Assembly (NCBI RefSeq): GCF_011089875.1
Contig: NZ_JAANAS010000038.1
Location: 1 to 54,509 of the forward strand
From: Psychroflexus maritimus
GTDB taxonomy: Bacteria > Bacteroidota > Bacteroidia > Flavobacteriales > Flavobacteriaceae
Direction: 5' to 3'
DNA length: 54,509 bases
In this document: positions 17,051-26,801 of the stretch, piece after piece
Numbering within the stretch: position 1 is the stretch's first letter
Layout: the number at the start of each line of letters is the position of its first letter
Notes under the pieces: model-generated
The model's database searches: none
What the model was told of the DNA's origin: nothing
The model's input: the letters and a program-made list of their open reading frames with translations, nothing else
Translations under genes and position numbers: made by a program

Positions 17051-17086
17051 TATCACACTAATTTTGCAATATAAATTAATGTGATA
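17051..17086. promoter_or_regulatory. Operator-like palindrome enclosing the efflux operon promoter
   Basis: Two arms, TATCACACTAATTT (17051-17064) and AAATTAATGTGATA (17073-17086), are inverted repeats with one mismatch in 14. The -7 box TAATTTTG (17059-17066) lies inside the left arm, and the right arm runs into the start codon at 17086. A dimeric repressor bound here would block the promoter. Confidence 0.65.
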
Positions 17087-18387
17087 TGAAAATCAAGCTA
17101 GTTATTCTTTTAATCTTCTTTACTAGCATTGGGTTTGCTCAAACAGCAACATCAATCAGTTTAGAAGAATTTAAAAACAAGATAGAACAAAACAACCGAA
17201 GCCTGCAAGCCAACGAACAGGAATACTTGCAGATGAGGGCAGAATACCACGAAACCAATGCGGCTTTTTTACCGCAATTGAGCGCTTCGCATACGGCCTA
17301 CCGTACCGATAATCCAGTTATGGCTTTTGGTACTTTGCTAAATCAAGGGGTTTTTGCCGAGAGCGATTTTGCCGTCAATAACCTCAACAATCCCGCTGCA
17401 GTAAGCAACTTTGTAACTACTTTTCAGGTGCAACAGCCTTTGCTAAATTTTGACAAATGGGTCATGCGTTCGGCTTTAAAAGACCGTGCAAATGCCCAAA
17501 TGCAACAAAACACTTTTAAAAAAGAGGCTTTATTGTTGCAAGCCGACCGCTTATACATGCAACTTCAATTAGCTTACAAAAGCCTTGAAGTTCTCGAAAA
17601 ATCAAAAGCTACAGCTAAAGCCAACTTGAAAAGCATTGAAGATTTTTATGAAGAAGGATTACTGGTGAAATCGGATGTATTAAGCGCAAAAGTCCGCTTA
17701 AATGAAGTCGAAAATGCGCTTACTAAAGCTGAAAACGAACTTGTATCTATTTCTGACTACATGTACTTTATGATGAATGAAGAAGGAAGCATGCTTACGC
17801 CAGAAAACAAATTAGAAATTCAACTTTCAGAAGAAAGCCAAGAAACAAGTTTAGCCAATCGAAGCGATGTGGTGGCCATGGATTTAAGTGTAGAAGCTTA
17901 CCAAAAGATGAAGAAATCTGCTGGCATGATGTATTTGCCTACCTTAAATGCCTTTGGAAATGTGCAGTACTTTGATCAAGATGTTTTTGGTACCGGCGCT
18001 CAAAACTTTTTTGTTGGAGCTACCTTAAATTGGAATTTATTTGAAGGCGGTAGCCGAATAGCAAAAAATCAACAGATGAAAGCCCAACTTCAACAAGCCA
18101 AATTGGAAGCTGAAGATTATAAAGCTAATGCTGAAGTTGAATTAGATAAAGCCAAGCGAAATCTAATTGAAGCTGAACAAAAAATGAACCGAAATACCCT
18201 TTCATTAGAGCAAGCACAAGAAGCTTTTGATATTCGAAAAAATCGTTTTGAAGAAGGTTTAGAAAGAACTACCGATTTACTCAACGCCGAGGTGCAATTA
18301 GCCAACCAAGAGTTGATGTACAATCAGTCGATTTTCGAATTTAACCTAGCCCAACTGCAAGTTCAATTTTTAGGAAATGTCAACTAA
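17086..18387 (+). CDS. TolC-family outer-membrane efflux protein
   Basis: A 433-residue outer-membrane channel subunit with a signal peptide (MKIKLVILLIFFTSIGFAQ) and the repeated long-helix architecture of TolC/OMF proteins (for example ALLLQADRLYMQLQLAYKSLEVLEKSKATAKANLKSIEDFYEEGLLVKSDVLSAK, and the matching second half near residues 340-420). It forms the exit duct of a tripartite pump with the HlyD-type adaptor and RND permease downstream. First gene of the set and under the operator-like palindrome at 17051-17086. Substrate unknown. Confidence 0.93.
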   Translation: MKIKLVILLIFFTSIGFAQTATSISLEEFKNKIEQNNRSLQANEQEYLQMRAEYHETNAAFLPQLSASHTAYRTDNPVMAFGTLLNQGVFAESDFAVNNLNNPAAVSNFVTTFQVQQPLLNFDKWVMRSALKDRANAQMQQNTFKKEALLLQADRLYMQLQLAYKSLEVLEKSKATAKANLKSIEDFYEEGLLVKSDVLSAKVRLNEVENALTKAENELVSISDYMYFMMNEEGSMLTPENKLEIQLSEESQETSLANRSDVVAMDLSVEAYQKMKKSAGMMYLPTLNAFGNVQYFDQDVFGTGAQNFFVGATLNWNLFEGGSRIAKNQQMKAQLQQAKLEAEDYKANAEVELDKAKRNLIEAEQKMNRNTLSLEQAQEAFDIRKNRFEEGLERTTDLLNAEVQLANQELMYNQSIFEFNLAQLQVQFLGNVN

Positions 18388-18501
18388 AATAGCCTGGGTG
18401 TCTCCGTGGTTTTATTTTTACAAAAAAGAAACTAAAAACACAATGCAATAAGGCTCAAAATAGAAGTAAAACAATTTACCCAATACTTAATATCATTTAA
18501 A

Positions 18502-19575
18502 ATGAATAAAATAACCTATACTTTTGGAATATTAGTTTTTGTTTCTAGCTTACTATTAAGCTGCGGAAAAAAGACTAAAGAAAAGGCTTCTGCTGAAGCG
18601 AGCATAGCGGTAGAAGTATCAAAACCAAGTACTGAACTAGCTAAAACCTTGAACTTTCAAGGAAAAATAAAATCGGCTAAATCAACAAGCATTCGTACAC
18701 GCGGATCGAGTTTTGTAGAGGAGGTATTTGTAAAAATTGGCGATGAAGTAAAGCAAGGACAATTGCTTATTCGTTTAAATAATGCCGATTTACAAGCCAA
18801 AAAAGCTCAAGTTGAAGCACAATTACAGCAAATAGATGCTCAATTATTGAATTCAGAACGCGATGTAGATCGCTACCGAAACCTCCGAGAAAAACAGAGT
18901 ATTTCTGAAAAGGAATTGGAAAATATAGAACTTCAATTGGCTTCTATACAAGCCCAAAAACAAACCGCTTTACAACAGTTGAACGAAGTAAGTTCAGAAT
19001 TAAAATACTTTGAAATTAAAGCTCCATTTGATGGAGTAATTACCGCTAAAAACGTAGAAAAAGGCGATTTAGCTAATCCGCAACAAGCCATGCTTCAGTT
19101 GGAGGGTAAAAGTAGTTTTGAACTTGAAGTTTCCGTTTCTGAACGTGATATTCAACACTTTCAGCAAAACGACTCAGCTGTTGTTCAATTCGCAAATTCG
19201 TCAGCCAAATTAAAGGCTATTGTTTCTGAAGTAAGCTCTTCGTCTTCTACAACCGGCGGACAATTCCGGGTGAAAGCAAGTATTATTTCAGCAGAAAATC
19301 AAGTCTTGTTTTCAGGAATGAATGCAAGTTTACAACTAACTACGGACCAAGCTTCAAAAGGAGTTTTTGTGCCTCAGTCGGCAATTATACCTCGAGGTGA
19401 ATTGAAGGGTTTGTACATTGTAAGTCAGCAACAAACAGCTTTATTACGTTGGGTAAGAGTAGGCGAAAGCACAGGAGAACAAGTTGAAGTTTTAAGCGGG
19501 TTAAATGATGAAGAAAAAATCATAACCTCCGCCACTTCAAAGTTGTATAACGGAATTAAGGTTTCTTTTAAGTGA
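18502..19575 (+). CDS. RND efflux periplasmic adaptor (HlyD/AcrA family)
   Basis: A 357-residue lipoprotein adaptor: lipobox LLLSC with cysteine near residue 21, a lipoyl-like half (SFVEEVFVKIGDEVKQGQLLIRLNNADLQ), an alpha-hairpin (residues about 95-155), the second lipoyl half (FEIKAPFDGVITAKNVEKGD), and beta-barrel and membrane-proximal domains. It links the inner-membrane pump to the TolC channel. It lies 114 nt after the TolC gene. The gap to the permease is unusually long (342 nt) and holds repeat debris, so the set may be split transcriptionally. Confidence 0.93.
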   Translation: MNKITYTFGILVFVSSLLLSCGKKTKEKASAEASIAVEVSKPSTELAKTLNFQGKIKSAKSTSIRTRGSSFVEEVFVKIGDEVKQGQLLIRLNNADLQAKKAQVEAQLQQIDAQLLNSERDVDRYRNLREKQSISEKELENIELQLASIQAQKQTALQQLNEVSSELKYFEIKAPFDGVITAKNVEKGDLANPQQAMLQLEGKSSFELEVSVSERDIQHFQQNDSAVVQFANSSAKLKAIVSEVSSSSSTTGGQFRVKASIISAENQVLFSGMNASLQLTTDQASKGVFVPQSAIIPRGELKGLYIVSQQQTALLRWVRVGESTGEQVEVLSGLNDEEKIITSATSKLYNGIKVSFK

Positions 19576-19917
19576 TGAATAATTCTGTCATTTTGAGAGC
19601 ACCCGAAAATTTGCAAAATTTTTTTAATAGGAAGTAACATATATTAAATTCGGATTTTAAAAACGGCCTAGAAAAGTCGAGAATTCTTAGGATGTTGGAA
19701 AAACTATTTTAAAAAACATATTCAAAACTCCAATGCAAAAGATTCCGCATCTCGCTATCGCTCGTGCGCAATGACAGGAAATAAGAATAAACGTCATGGG
19801 TAGTGGTTTCAACAAACGACAGTAGCGTTGAAAGTGAACTTCGACACCGCTCAGCAGAGCTATCGAGAAATAAAATTAATACTTTGTACCTAGTACTAAA
19901 TACTAAATAAAGAAAAA
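19576..19917. repeat. Repeat-derived spacer within the efflux locus
   Basis: No gene is present. The segment at 19741-19774 (ATTCCGCATCTCGCTATCGC and following) recurs at 52365-52398 with few changes. The segment about 19790-19880 resembles the TCACTGAGTGATTTCAAC family seen at 33131-33203 and 52487-52570. The spacer appears to have been inserted between the adaptor and permease genes. Confidence 0.6.
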
Positions 19918-22900
19918 ATGAAAAATGGTATAGCAGGAAAATTAGCCAATGCGTTTTTAACTTCAAAAATCACCCTCTTATTGATGGTGGTGTTTTTAGC
20001 AGTTGGAATATACGCATCCTTATTAATTCCAAGAGAAGAAGAGCCACAAATAGATGTGCCCATGGCCGATATTTTTGTAGGCTATCCAGGCGCAAGTCCT
20101 AAGGAAGTTGAAAATCGTGTGATGCTTCCCTTAGAACGTATCATCTCTAACATAGACGGTGTTGAATATGTATATTCTACTTCCATGAAAGAACAAGGGA
20201 TGTTAATTGTTCAATTTTATGTGGGGGAAGATATTGAACGTTCCTACGTGAAATTACACAACGAAATCATGCGCCACATGGATAAAATACCTCAAGGCGT
20301 AACACAACCTTTAATTAAAACACGTTCTATAGACGACGTACCTGTTTTAGGATTAAGTTTGTTTAGCGAAACTTATGACGATTACCAATTGCATCAAATA
20401 GCCAATGAGCTGATTGTTGAAATTGAAAAAGTAAAAAATGTTTCAACTACACAAACCATTGGCGGAAGAAGTAAGCAACTTCAAATTGAATTGAACCACC
20501 AAAAAATGGCTAATTATGGATTAGACATTTTGAAAGTCACCGAAATGATTCAGGCTAACCATAGTCAATCTTCCAGCGGAAATATTCAGAAAAATGATGA
20601 AGAAATTAGAATTTCAACAGGTAATTTTATTTCTACCCCTGAAGACTTAAAACAATTAATTGTAGGAACTTTTCAACAGCAACCCGTTTATTTACATCAA
20701 ATTTCCAACATTACCGAAGGTCCAGAAACGCCAAAAAACTACGTTACTTTTGGGTATGGAGCCGCTTCTGATCTACAAAGCGAAATGCTTTCTTCTTATC
20801 CTGCCGTGACTATTTCGGTAGCCAAAAGAAAAGGCGCCGATGCTATGCAAGTTGCGGAGGCTGTTGTTGCACAAAAAGAACGTTGGGAAAAATATATTAT
20901 TCCTGATGATGTGCAACTTGAAGTTACTAGAAATTACGGAGAAACCGCTTCCGATAAAGTGTCGGATTTACTCTTCAACTTGTTAAGCGCCATTATTGCA
21001 GTAACCTTGGTGGTCATGCTTTCTATGGGTTGGCGCGGTGGATTAGTTGTGTTTATTTCCGTGCCTATCACCTTCGCTTTAACCATGTTAAGCTATTATT
21101 TATTTGATTACACCTTAAATCGAATTACTCTTTTTGCTCTGATTTTTATTACAGGTATTGTGGTAGATGATTCTATTATTATTACTGAAAACATGCACAG
21201 GCATTTTAAAAAGAAAAAAATGAGTTTGCGTAAAGCAGCTATTTATGCCATTAATGAAGTGGGTAATCCTACTATTTTAGCGGCATTTATCGTCATTGCT
21301 TCCGTACTTCCTATGGCATTTGTGAGCGGATTAATGGGACCTTATATGAGTCCGATGCCTATTGGTGCTTCTATAACCATGATTTTGTCTTTGTTTATTG
21401 CGCTTACTATTGTTCCTTATTTAGCCTATTATTTCTTAAAAGCAGACGGAAAACAACCGGTTGAAGGCGAGGAAGAAAACGAAGTGAAGGAAACAGAAAG
21501 TACAAATTTTGGCGAGGAAGACAAAGATTTACAACAAACAAGAATCTACAAACTCTACAATAAAATTCAGCGTCCAATGCTAGAAAGCAGAAGAAAACGT
21601 TGGGGTTTTATTGGCGGAATTACCTTGCTTTTATTGGCTTCGGTATTCTTGTTTTTAAACCAGTCGGTGTTGGTAAAAATGCTTCCTTTTGACAATAAAA
21701 ACGAATTTCAAATTGTGATCGACTTACCTGAAGGAACCACGCTTGAACGAACCAATGCAGTAACTCAGGAAATTGCCGCTTACGTAAAAAACAGGCCAGA
21801 AGTAGTCAATTACCAAACCTATGTAGGCACCGCCTCTCCAATTACCTTCAACGGATTGGTAAGGCACTATGATTTGCGAAACCAAGTTACAATGGCAGAT
21901 ATTCAAGTGAATATTACCCACAAAGATTCCCGGAGTGAGCAAAGTCACGACATTGCCAAATCCTTTAGAGAAGAAGTCCAAAAAATTGGTGATGTATATG
22001 GTGCCAACATTAAAATTGTAGAAGTTCCACCAGGTCCTCCTGTACTTTCTACGATTGTAGCTGAAGTGTACGGCCCAGATTACAACGAACAAATCAATAT
22101 TGCTAGAAACATCAAAAAAATCCTTAGTGAAACTAATGATGTGGTGGATATTGATTGGCGCGTGGAAGCCGACCAAAAAGAATTGCATTTTGAAATTGAT
22201 CGTGAACGCGCCAGTTTAGAGGGTATTGCACCAGCACAACTAGTTAATGCTATGCAATTAAGCTTAGGCGAACACGCTATTGCTCAAGCTTATCGTGAAA
22301 ATTCTAACCAAAACGTTGGTATTGTCTTTACTACTAAAAATGAAGATAAAGCCGATTTAGACCAGCTGCTTCAATTAAAAGTAATAGCTCAACAAGGAAA
22401 TGCCGTAGAAATTGGCGACCTAGTAAAAGTAGTAGAACAGCCCATTGAAAAAAGCATTTTCAGAAAAAATAAACGCCGCGTAGTCTATGTTACCGCTGAA
22501 ATGGCAGGCGAGCTTGAGAGTCCGGTGTATGCTATTTTAGGCATGGAAAAATACCTGAAAGACATCTATCTACCTGAAGGGTATTCTATAGAAGAATTGT
22601 ACACAGAAATTCCTGTGGATACCGATGATTATTCAGTGAAATGGGATGGCGAATGGCAAATTACCTTAGAAGTGTTCCGTGATTTAGGAATAGCTTTTAT
22701 CGGAGTAATTTTCATTATTTACATGCTCATTGTGGGTTGGTTCCAAAGTTTCCGTTCACCTATCGTGATGATGATTGCTATTCCGCTTTCTTTAGTCGGA
22801 ATAATTCTAGCCCACTGGATATTTGGTGCATTTTTTACCGCTACCTCCTTCATTGGGATGATTGCTCTTGCAGGAATTATGGTTCGAAATTCGGTCTTGC

Positions 22901-23157
22901 TCATCGATTTTATCGAAATACGATTAAACGACGGCATCCCTTTCAAACAAGCCATCATTGAAGCTGGAGCCGTACGAACAACGCCTATTTTGTTGACTGC
23001 AGGAACTGTAGTTATTGGTGCGGTAGCGATTTTATTCGACCCGATTTTTCAGGGATTAGCACTATCGCTTATGGGTGGAACCATTGTTTCAACCTTTTTA
23101 ACATTATTGGTTGTTCCCTTGGTTTACTATGTAGTGATGAAAAAGAAATATGCATAA
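19918..23157 (+). CDS. Efflux RND transporter permease subunit
   Basis: A 1079-residue inner-membrane proton-driven pump of the AcrB/MexB superfamily. The N-terminal helix (KITLLLMVVFLAVGIYASLLIPREEEPQ), two large periplasmic loops and two groups of membrane helices are visible. The proton-relay pair is present as ITGIVVDDSIIITENMHRHF near residue 410. A charged cytoplasmic linker follows (EGEEENEVKETESTNFGEEDKD), then the second half from about 560. The divergent proton-relay region and broad homology give no substrate. Works with the TolC and HlyD partners upstream. Confidence 0.95.
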   Translation: MKNGIAGKLANAFLTSKITLLLMVVFLAVGIYASLLIPREEEPQIDVPMADIFVGYPGASPKEVENRVMLPLERIISNIDGVEYVYSTSMKEQGMLIVQFYVGEDIERSYVKLHNEIMRHMDKIPQGVTQPLIKTRSIDDVPVLGLSLFSETYDDYQLHQIANELIVEIEKVKNVSTTQTIGGRSKQLQIELNHQKMANYGLDILKVTEMIQANHSQSSSGNIQKNDEEIRISTGNFISTPEDLKQLIVGTFQQQPVYLHQISNITEGPETPKNYVTFGYGAASDLQSEMLSSYPAVTISVAKRKGADAMQVAEAVVAQKERWEKYIIPDDVQLEVTRNYGETASDKVSDLLFNLLSAIIAVTLVVMLSMGWRGGLVVFISVPITFALTMLSYYLFDYTLNRITLFALIFITGIVVDDSIIITENMHRHFKKKKMSLRKAAIYAINEVGNPTILAAFIVIASVLPMAFVSGLMGPYMSPMPIGASITMILSLFIALTIVPYLAYYFLKADGKQPVEGEEENEVKETESTNFGEEDKDLQQTRIYKLYNKIQRPMLESRRKRWGFIGGITLLLLASVFLFLNQSVLVKMLPFDNKNEFQIVIDLPEGTTLERTNAVTQEIAAYVKNRPEVVNYQTYVGTASPITFNGLVRHYDLRNQVTMADIQVNITHKDSRSEQSHDIAKSFREEVQKIGDVYGANIKIVEVPPGPPVLSTIVAEVYGPDYNEQINIARNIKKILSETNDVVDIDWRVEADQKELHFEIDRERASLEGIAPAQLVNAMQLSLGEHAIAQAYRENSNQNVGIVFTTKNEDKADLDQLLQLKVIAQQGNAVEIGDLVKVVEQPIEKSIFRKNKRRVVYVTAEMAGELESPVYAILGMEKYLKDIYLPEGYSIEELYTEIPVDTDDYSVKWDGEWQITLEVFRDLGIAFIGVIFIIYMLIVGWFQSFRSPIVMMIAIPLSLVGIILAHWIFGAFFTATSFIGMIALAGIMVRNSVLLIDFIEIRLNDGIPFKQAIIEAGAVRTTPILLTAGTVVIGAVAILFDPIFQGLALSLMGGTIVSTFLTLLVVPLVYYVVMKKKYA

Positions 23158-23190
23158 TTGAAAGTAAAGAATTTCCATCTTTTATCAATT

Positions 23191-23340
23191 CCCCCATCTT
23201 CAGATGGGGGAAAATAATTTGGAATTTTATATAGGCTTTAGCCCAATTCTTTTTGGTGCTAGTTGCCATAATTATTCATTAAAAAGTTCTGCTAAATCCT
23301 CTACATTTTCGATGTTTGAAAGGGATAAATTCCGTTCCTA
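23191..23340 (-). repeat. REP-like palindromic unit, copy A1
   Basis: Contains the palindrome CCCCCATCTTCAGATGGGGG (23191-23210), GGCTTTAGCC (23234-23243), a 92-bp conserved segment, and a degenerate form of the GGGATTTATCCC palindrome near 23322. The same components occur, in reverse orientation, in the clusters at 40785-41070 and 42723-43293. No transposase is encoded in this window. Confidence 0.8.
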
Positions 23341-23517
23341 TTGAAAAAATATGAATTTTAGAAAATTAAATATCCCCTAATAAAGATGGAAAACAAATTA
23401 ATCAATATGTCAAATAGATAAAATTAAAATGGGATATATTTAATTTAAGCAATGAAATCCAAAATATTTTCCTCAATTTAATAACTTTCATTATTAATTA
23501 ACACTATAAATCAATAG

Positions 23518-23667
23518 CCCCCATCTTCAGATGGGGGTATAAAAAGGCAAGCTGAGAAAGGGCTTTAGCCCAATTCTTTTTGGTGCTAGTTGCCATAATT
23601 ATTCATTAAAAAGCTCTGCTAAATCCTGTACATTTTCGATGTTTGAAAGGGATAAATTCCGTTCTTA
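23518..23667 (-). repeat. REP-like palindromic unit, copy A2
   Basis: Near-identical to copy A1, offset 327 nt: CCCCCATCTTCAGATGGGGG at 23518-23537, GGGCTTTAGCCC at 23560-23571, then the 92-bp segment (23572-23663) with only a few changes relative to 23245-23336. Confidence 0.8.
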
Positions 23668-23822
23668 CCTAATTTATATAAAAAGAGGCAAACAAAAATT
23701 CACTAGCTCCCATCTTCAGGAGGAAAATAAACAGAATTTATTTTTAGTTTGAAATTCAGGTGAAGCCTATTAAAATTTCTACGAAAATTCATAAACTAAG
23801 CGACTCATTTCAAATTTGCTTG

Positions 23823-23830
23823 TACTTTTG
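23823..23830 (+). promoter_or_regulatory. -7 promoter box of pdxJ
   Basis: TACTTTTG, exact consensus, 18 nt before the ATG at 23849. Confidence 0.7.
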
Positions 23831-23848
23831 TGTAAAATTTGAATAATT

Positions 23849-24565
23849 ATGACCCGATTAAGCGTAAATATAAACAAGATAGCAACTTTAAGAAATGCCC
23901 GCGGGGGCAATGTGCCTAATCCTATTGAAGCTGCTAAAAATATTGAATCGTTTGGAGCAGAAGGTATTACCGTGCATCCAAGGCCAGACGAAAGACATAT
24001 TAGGTACGCTGATGTTGACCAACTTTCTAAAGTGGTTAAAACTGAATTTAATATTGAAGGTAATCCTATGGATAATTTTAAGGATTTAGTTTTCAGAAAT
24101 CAACCCACGCAAGTCACTTTAGTTCCAGATTCTACAGAGGTATTAACTTCAAATGCAGGTTGGGATACGCTTAAACATCAGTCTTATTTAAAAGAGGTAA
24201 TAGCCGAATTTAAATCGAAAGGAATTAGAACTTCTATTTTTGTTGATCCAGATATACAAATGATTGAAGGTGCTAAAGCAACTGGCACCGATAGAATTGA
24301 ATTATATACTGAAGAATTTGCTGTGGGATATGCTAAAGGGAAACAACAACAAGCTATTAAACCTTATCAAGAATGTGCTAATTTAGCCCACGAACTAGGT
24401 TTAGGCATTAATGCAGGACACGATTTATCCTTAGATAATATTCGTTTTTTTAAGCAAAATATGCCTTATTTAGATGAGGTTTCTATTGGTCATGCACTTA
24501 TTTCTGAAGCCTTATACCAAGGCTTAGAAACAGTTGTAAAAAAGTATCTTGAATTGTTGAAATAA
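23849..24565 (+). CDS. pdxJ: Pyridoxine 5'-phosphate synthase
   Basis: Condenses 3-amino-1-hydroxyacetone 1-phosphate with 1-deoxyxylulose 5-phosphate in the last ring-closing step of de novo vitamin B6 synthesis. The 238-residue TIM barrel begins with the family signature [18 protein letters not shown], followed by [19 protein letters not shown] (residues about 35-54), QVTLVPDS, and the C-terminal [13 protein letters not shown] and [18 protein letters not shown]. Length is normal. Probably co-transcribed with the hydrolase 45 nt downstream. Confidence 0.97.
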   Translation: MTRLSVNINKIATLRNARGGNVPNPIEAAKNIESFGAEGITVHPRPDERHIRYADVDQLSKVVKTEFNIEGNPMDNFKDLVFRNQPTQVTLVPDSTEVLTSNAGWDTLKHQSYLKEVIAEFKSKGIRTSIFVDPDIQMIEGAKATGTDRIELYTEEFAVGYAKGKQQQAIKPYQECANLAHELGLGINAGHDLSLDNIRFFKQNMPYLDEVSIGHALISEALYQGLETVVKKYLELLK

Positions 24566-24610
24566 GTTTTTTTCGCAACAAAAACACTGTCACAAAATTA
24601 AAAACATATT

Positions 24611-25381
24611 ATGAAATTATATTCTAAAATAATAGGCAAAGGTCAACCACTATTAATTTTACATGGTTTTTTGGGCATGGGAGATAATTGGAAGACCTTA
24701 GGAAAAGAGTTTGCAGAACTGGGTTTTGAAGTGCACTTAATCGACCAAAGAAACCATGGTAGAAGTCCGCACACAGATCAATTTAGTTATGACTTAATGG
24801 CGGAAGATATCAAAGATTACATGCAGCATACTCAACTTGAGAAAGCCACGTTAGTTGGTCATTCTATGGGCGGCAAAAATGTTATGCTTTTCGCCACTAA
24901 ATACCCTGATTTAGTAGATCAATTAGTTGTGGTAGATATTGCGCCAAAATACTACAAACCCCACCATCAAACAATTTTAGAAGGACTTACTATGCTTAGT
25001 GAAACTGAATTAGATTCGCGCGGAAAAGCAGATGAATTGCTTAAAGAATATATTTCTGAATGGGGGATAAGACAGTTTTTGCTGAAAAACTTATATTGGA
25101 AAGAAAAAAACAAACTAGGTTTCAGAATGAATTTAGAAGCCTTAAAAGCTAATATTCATCAAATTGGTGTAGCCCTCCCAGACCAAGCCAATTATAATCA
25201 ACCTGTACTTTTTATAGACGGTGAAAAATCAAACTACATTCAAAGCGATTCGGATAAAGACTTAATAAGAAAACATTTTCCTAAAGCTCAAATAATAACG
25301 ATAAAAGGAGCTGGACATTGGGTGCATGCAGAAAAAAAAGAAGAATTCTTTGAAACGGTCAAGCATTTTTTAACGACTTAA
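24611..25381 (+). CDS. Alpha/beta-fold hydrolase (YbfF-like esterase)
   Basis: A 256-residue serine hydrolase with the oxyanion block ILHGFLGMGDNW near residue 17, the nucleophile elbow VGHSMGG with Ser near residue 86, and the catalytic histidine in GAGHWVHAEK near 236. The pattern RNHGRSPH is typical of YbfF-type esterases. Cytoplasmic. The natural substrate cannot be inferred. It follows pdxJ by 45 nt, an arrangement seen in Bacteroidota; a link to B6 metabolism is not shown. Confidence 0.9.
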   Translation: MKLYSKIIGKGQPLLILHGFLGMGDNWKTLGKEFAELGFEVHLIDQRNHGRSPHTDQFSYDLMAEDIKDYMQHTQLEKATLVGHSMGGKNVMLFATKYPDLVDQLVVVDIAPKYYKPHHQTILEGLTMLSETELDSRGKADELLKEYISEWGIRQFLLKNLYWKEKNKLGFRMNLEALKANIHQIGVALPDQANYNQPVLFIDGEKSNYIQSDSDKDLIRKHFPKAQIITIKGAGHWVHAEKKEEFFETVKHFLTT

Positions 25382-25468
25382 ATTTTTTATTTTTAAGACT
25401 TTTTAAATACTTGTTTTAAAAATAAAAATACTATGTACGCATAATATTCTTGTTTTTTTGTTGTCTAA

Positions 25469-25500
25469 TTGTCAATTTATACTATTTTTGAGAATGAAAT
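25469..25500 (+). promoter_or_regulatory. Promoter of the FadL-GDSL operon
   Basis: A -33 TTG at 25469-25471 and -7 box TATTTTTG at 25493-25500, separated by 21 nt, which fits Bacteroidota spacing. The ATG at 25533 follows after 32 nt. Confidence 0.75.
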
Positions 25501-25532
25501 TAAGAAAACCTAAATTTTAAACAAATTTTTAT

Positions 25533-26789
25533 ATGAAAAAGTTATTACTCAGTTTAGGCTTGCTTTTGAGTTTTTATTCCGTGTATGCGGGAGGCTATCG
25601 CGTAGCCACTCAAGGTCAGCGAGCATTAGCAATGGGGCACTCTGGTGTGGCCGTAGTCAATAGCGCGGAAACCGCTTTCTTTAATCCTGCAGGATTAATT
25701 TTACTGGAAAATAAACTTAATGTTTCTGCTGGTGTTACAGGAGTTTTTAATAGTACTTCCTGGCAAAATTCTTCTACAGGGCAGTTTTCTTCAACAGAAA
25801 GAAATGTAAGCACCCCTTTTTATTTTTATGCTTCATACAAAGTCAATGAATGGCTGGCTGCTGGATTAAGCGTTTTTACTCCTTACGGAAGTAGAGTAGA
25901 GTGGGAGACAGATTGGCCAGGTTCTCACTTAGTTAATGAAATTGAATTAGCGGCTATTTTTGTACAGCCTTTAATTTCATTAAAAGTAAATGATTATTTA
26001 AGCGTGGGTGGTGGCCCAATTTTTGTTACGGGAAGTGTAGATTTCAACAGAAACCTTACACGAAGTTTAGTTGACGAACAGGGTAACCGAGCCAACGTAG
26101 GTATAAGTGATTCTGGAATTACCAATTGGGGTTGGGGAGCAAGTGTAATGTTTACACCAACCGAAGAACTTAAAGTAGGTTTTAATTACCGTTCAGAAAT
26201 TATGATGGATGCTGAAGGAGGTGAGGCTACTTTTTCTAATTTGCCCAATTCACCTCTTGTCCCTTCCGAAAACGGTGTTGTCCCTTTCAACGCTTCATTA
26301 CCTTTACCGGCAGAATGGTCCTTAGGAATTTCCTATGAGTTTTCAGAAAAATTTATGGCTACAGTTCAAGTAGATCGTACGTTGTGGGAGGTGTATGAAT
26401 CTTTAGATATTAGTTTCCCTGAAACTGGAATTCCAGATGCTATTAACCCTAGAAACTATCAAAATTCAACTGTTTATCGTGTAGGAGCACAGTATAAGGC
26501 ATCTGAACAATGGACCATAAGAGCAGGATATTATTTTGACGAATCACCTGTACAATCTGGTTTCTTTGCTCCAGAGACCCCAAGAAACGACGGTCAAGGA
26601 TTTACTGGAGGCTTTTCTTTTGAGGTTAATGATAATTTTGCTATTGATGCCTCCTTCTTGTATCTAAGATTCAGTGAGATAGATGAATCTTATGATTTTT
26701 ACACAGAAGATGGAGTACAAGTTCCTTTTGAAGGTACCTTTAAATCAAATGCTTTTTTACCAGGAATCGGAATTACTTACAAACTTTAA
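25533..26789 (+). CDS. OmpP1/FadL/TodX outer-membrane transporter
   Basis: A 418-residue beta-barrel for hydrophobic compounds such as long-chain fatty acids. A signal peptide (residues 1-19, ending YSVYAGG) is followed by the FadL N-terminal signature RVATQGQRALAMGHSGVAVVNSAETAFFNPAGL, with the conserved NPAGL, and by alternating amphipathic strands ending in an aromatic-rich C-terminus (LPGIGITYKL). Paired with the GDSL-like lipoprotein 12 nt downstream, which suggests lipid or ester uptake and hydrolysis as a joint function (inference). Confidence 0.93.
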   Translation: MKKLLLSLGLLLSFYSVYAGGYRVATQGQRALAMGHSGVAVVNSAETAFFNPAGLILLENKLNVSAGVTGVFNSTSWQNSSTGQFSSTERNVSTPFYFYASYKVNEWLAAGLSVFTPYGSRVEWETDWPGSHLVNEIELAAIFVQPLISLKVNDYLSVGGGPIFVTGSVDFNRNLTRSLVDEQGNRANVGISDSGITNWGWGASVMFTPTEELKVGFNYRSEIMMDAEGGEATFSNLPNSPLVPSENGVVPFNASLPLPAEWSLGISYEFSEKFMATVQVDRTLWEVYESLDISFPETGIPDAINPRNYQNSTVYRVGAQYKASEQWTIRAGYYFDESPVQSGFFAPETPRNDGQGFTGGFSFEVNDNFAIDASFLYLRFSEIDESYDFYTEDGVQVPFEGTFKSNAFLPGIGITYKL

Positions 26790-26801
26790 ATCTGAAATCA
26801 A

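Larger units (their letters stand above)
23158..23848. other. Intergenic region with two palindrome-rich repeat units
   Basis: No gene is supported. The region contains the two units listed at 23191-23340 and 23518-23667, a fragment of the CCCATCTTCAG palindrome near 23708, and AT-rich filler between them. Confidence 0.7.

Noticed and set aside
23069-23269. Minus-strand frame overlapping the end of the RND permease
   Set aside because: Antisense to a certain gene and continuing into a palindromic repeat.
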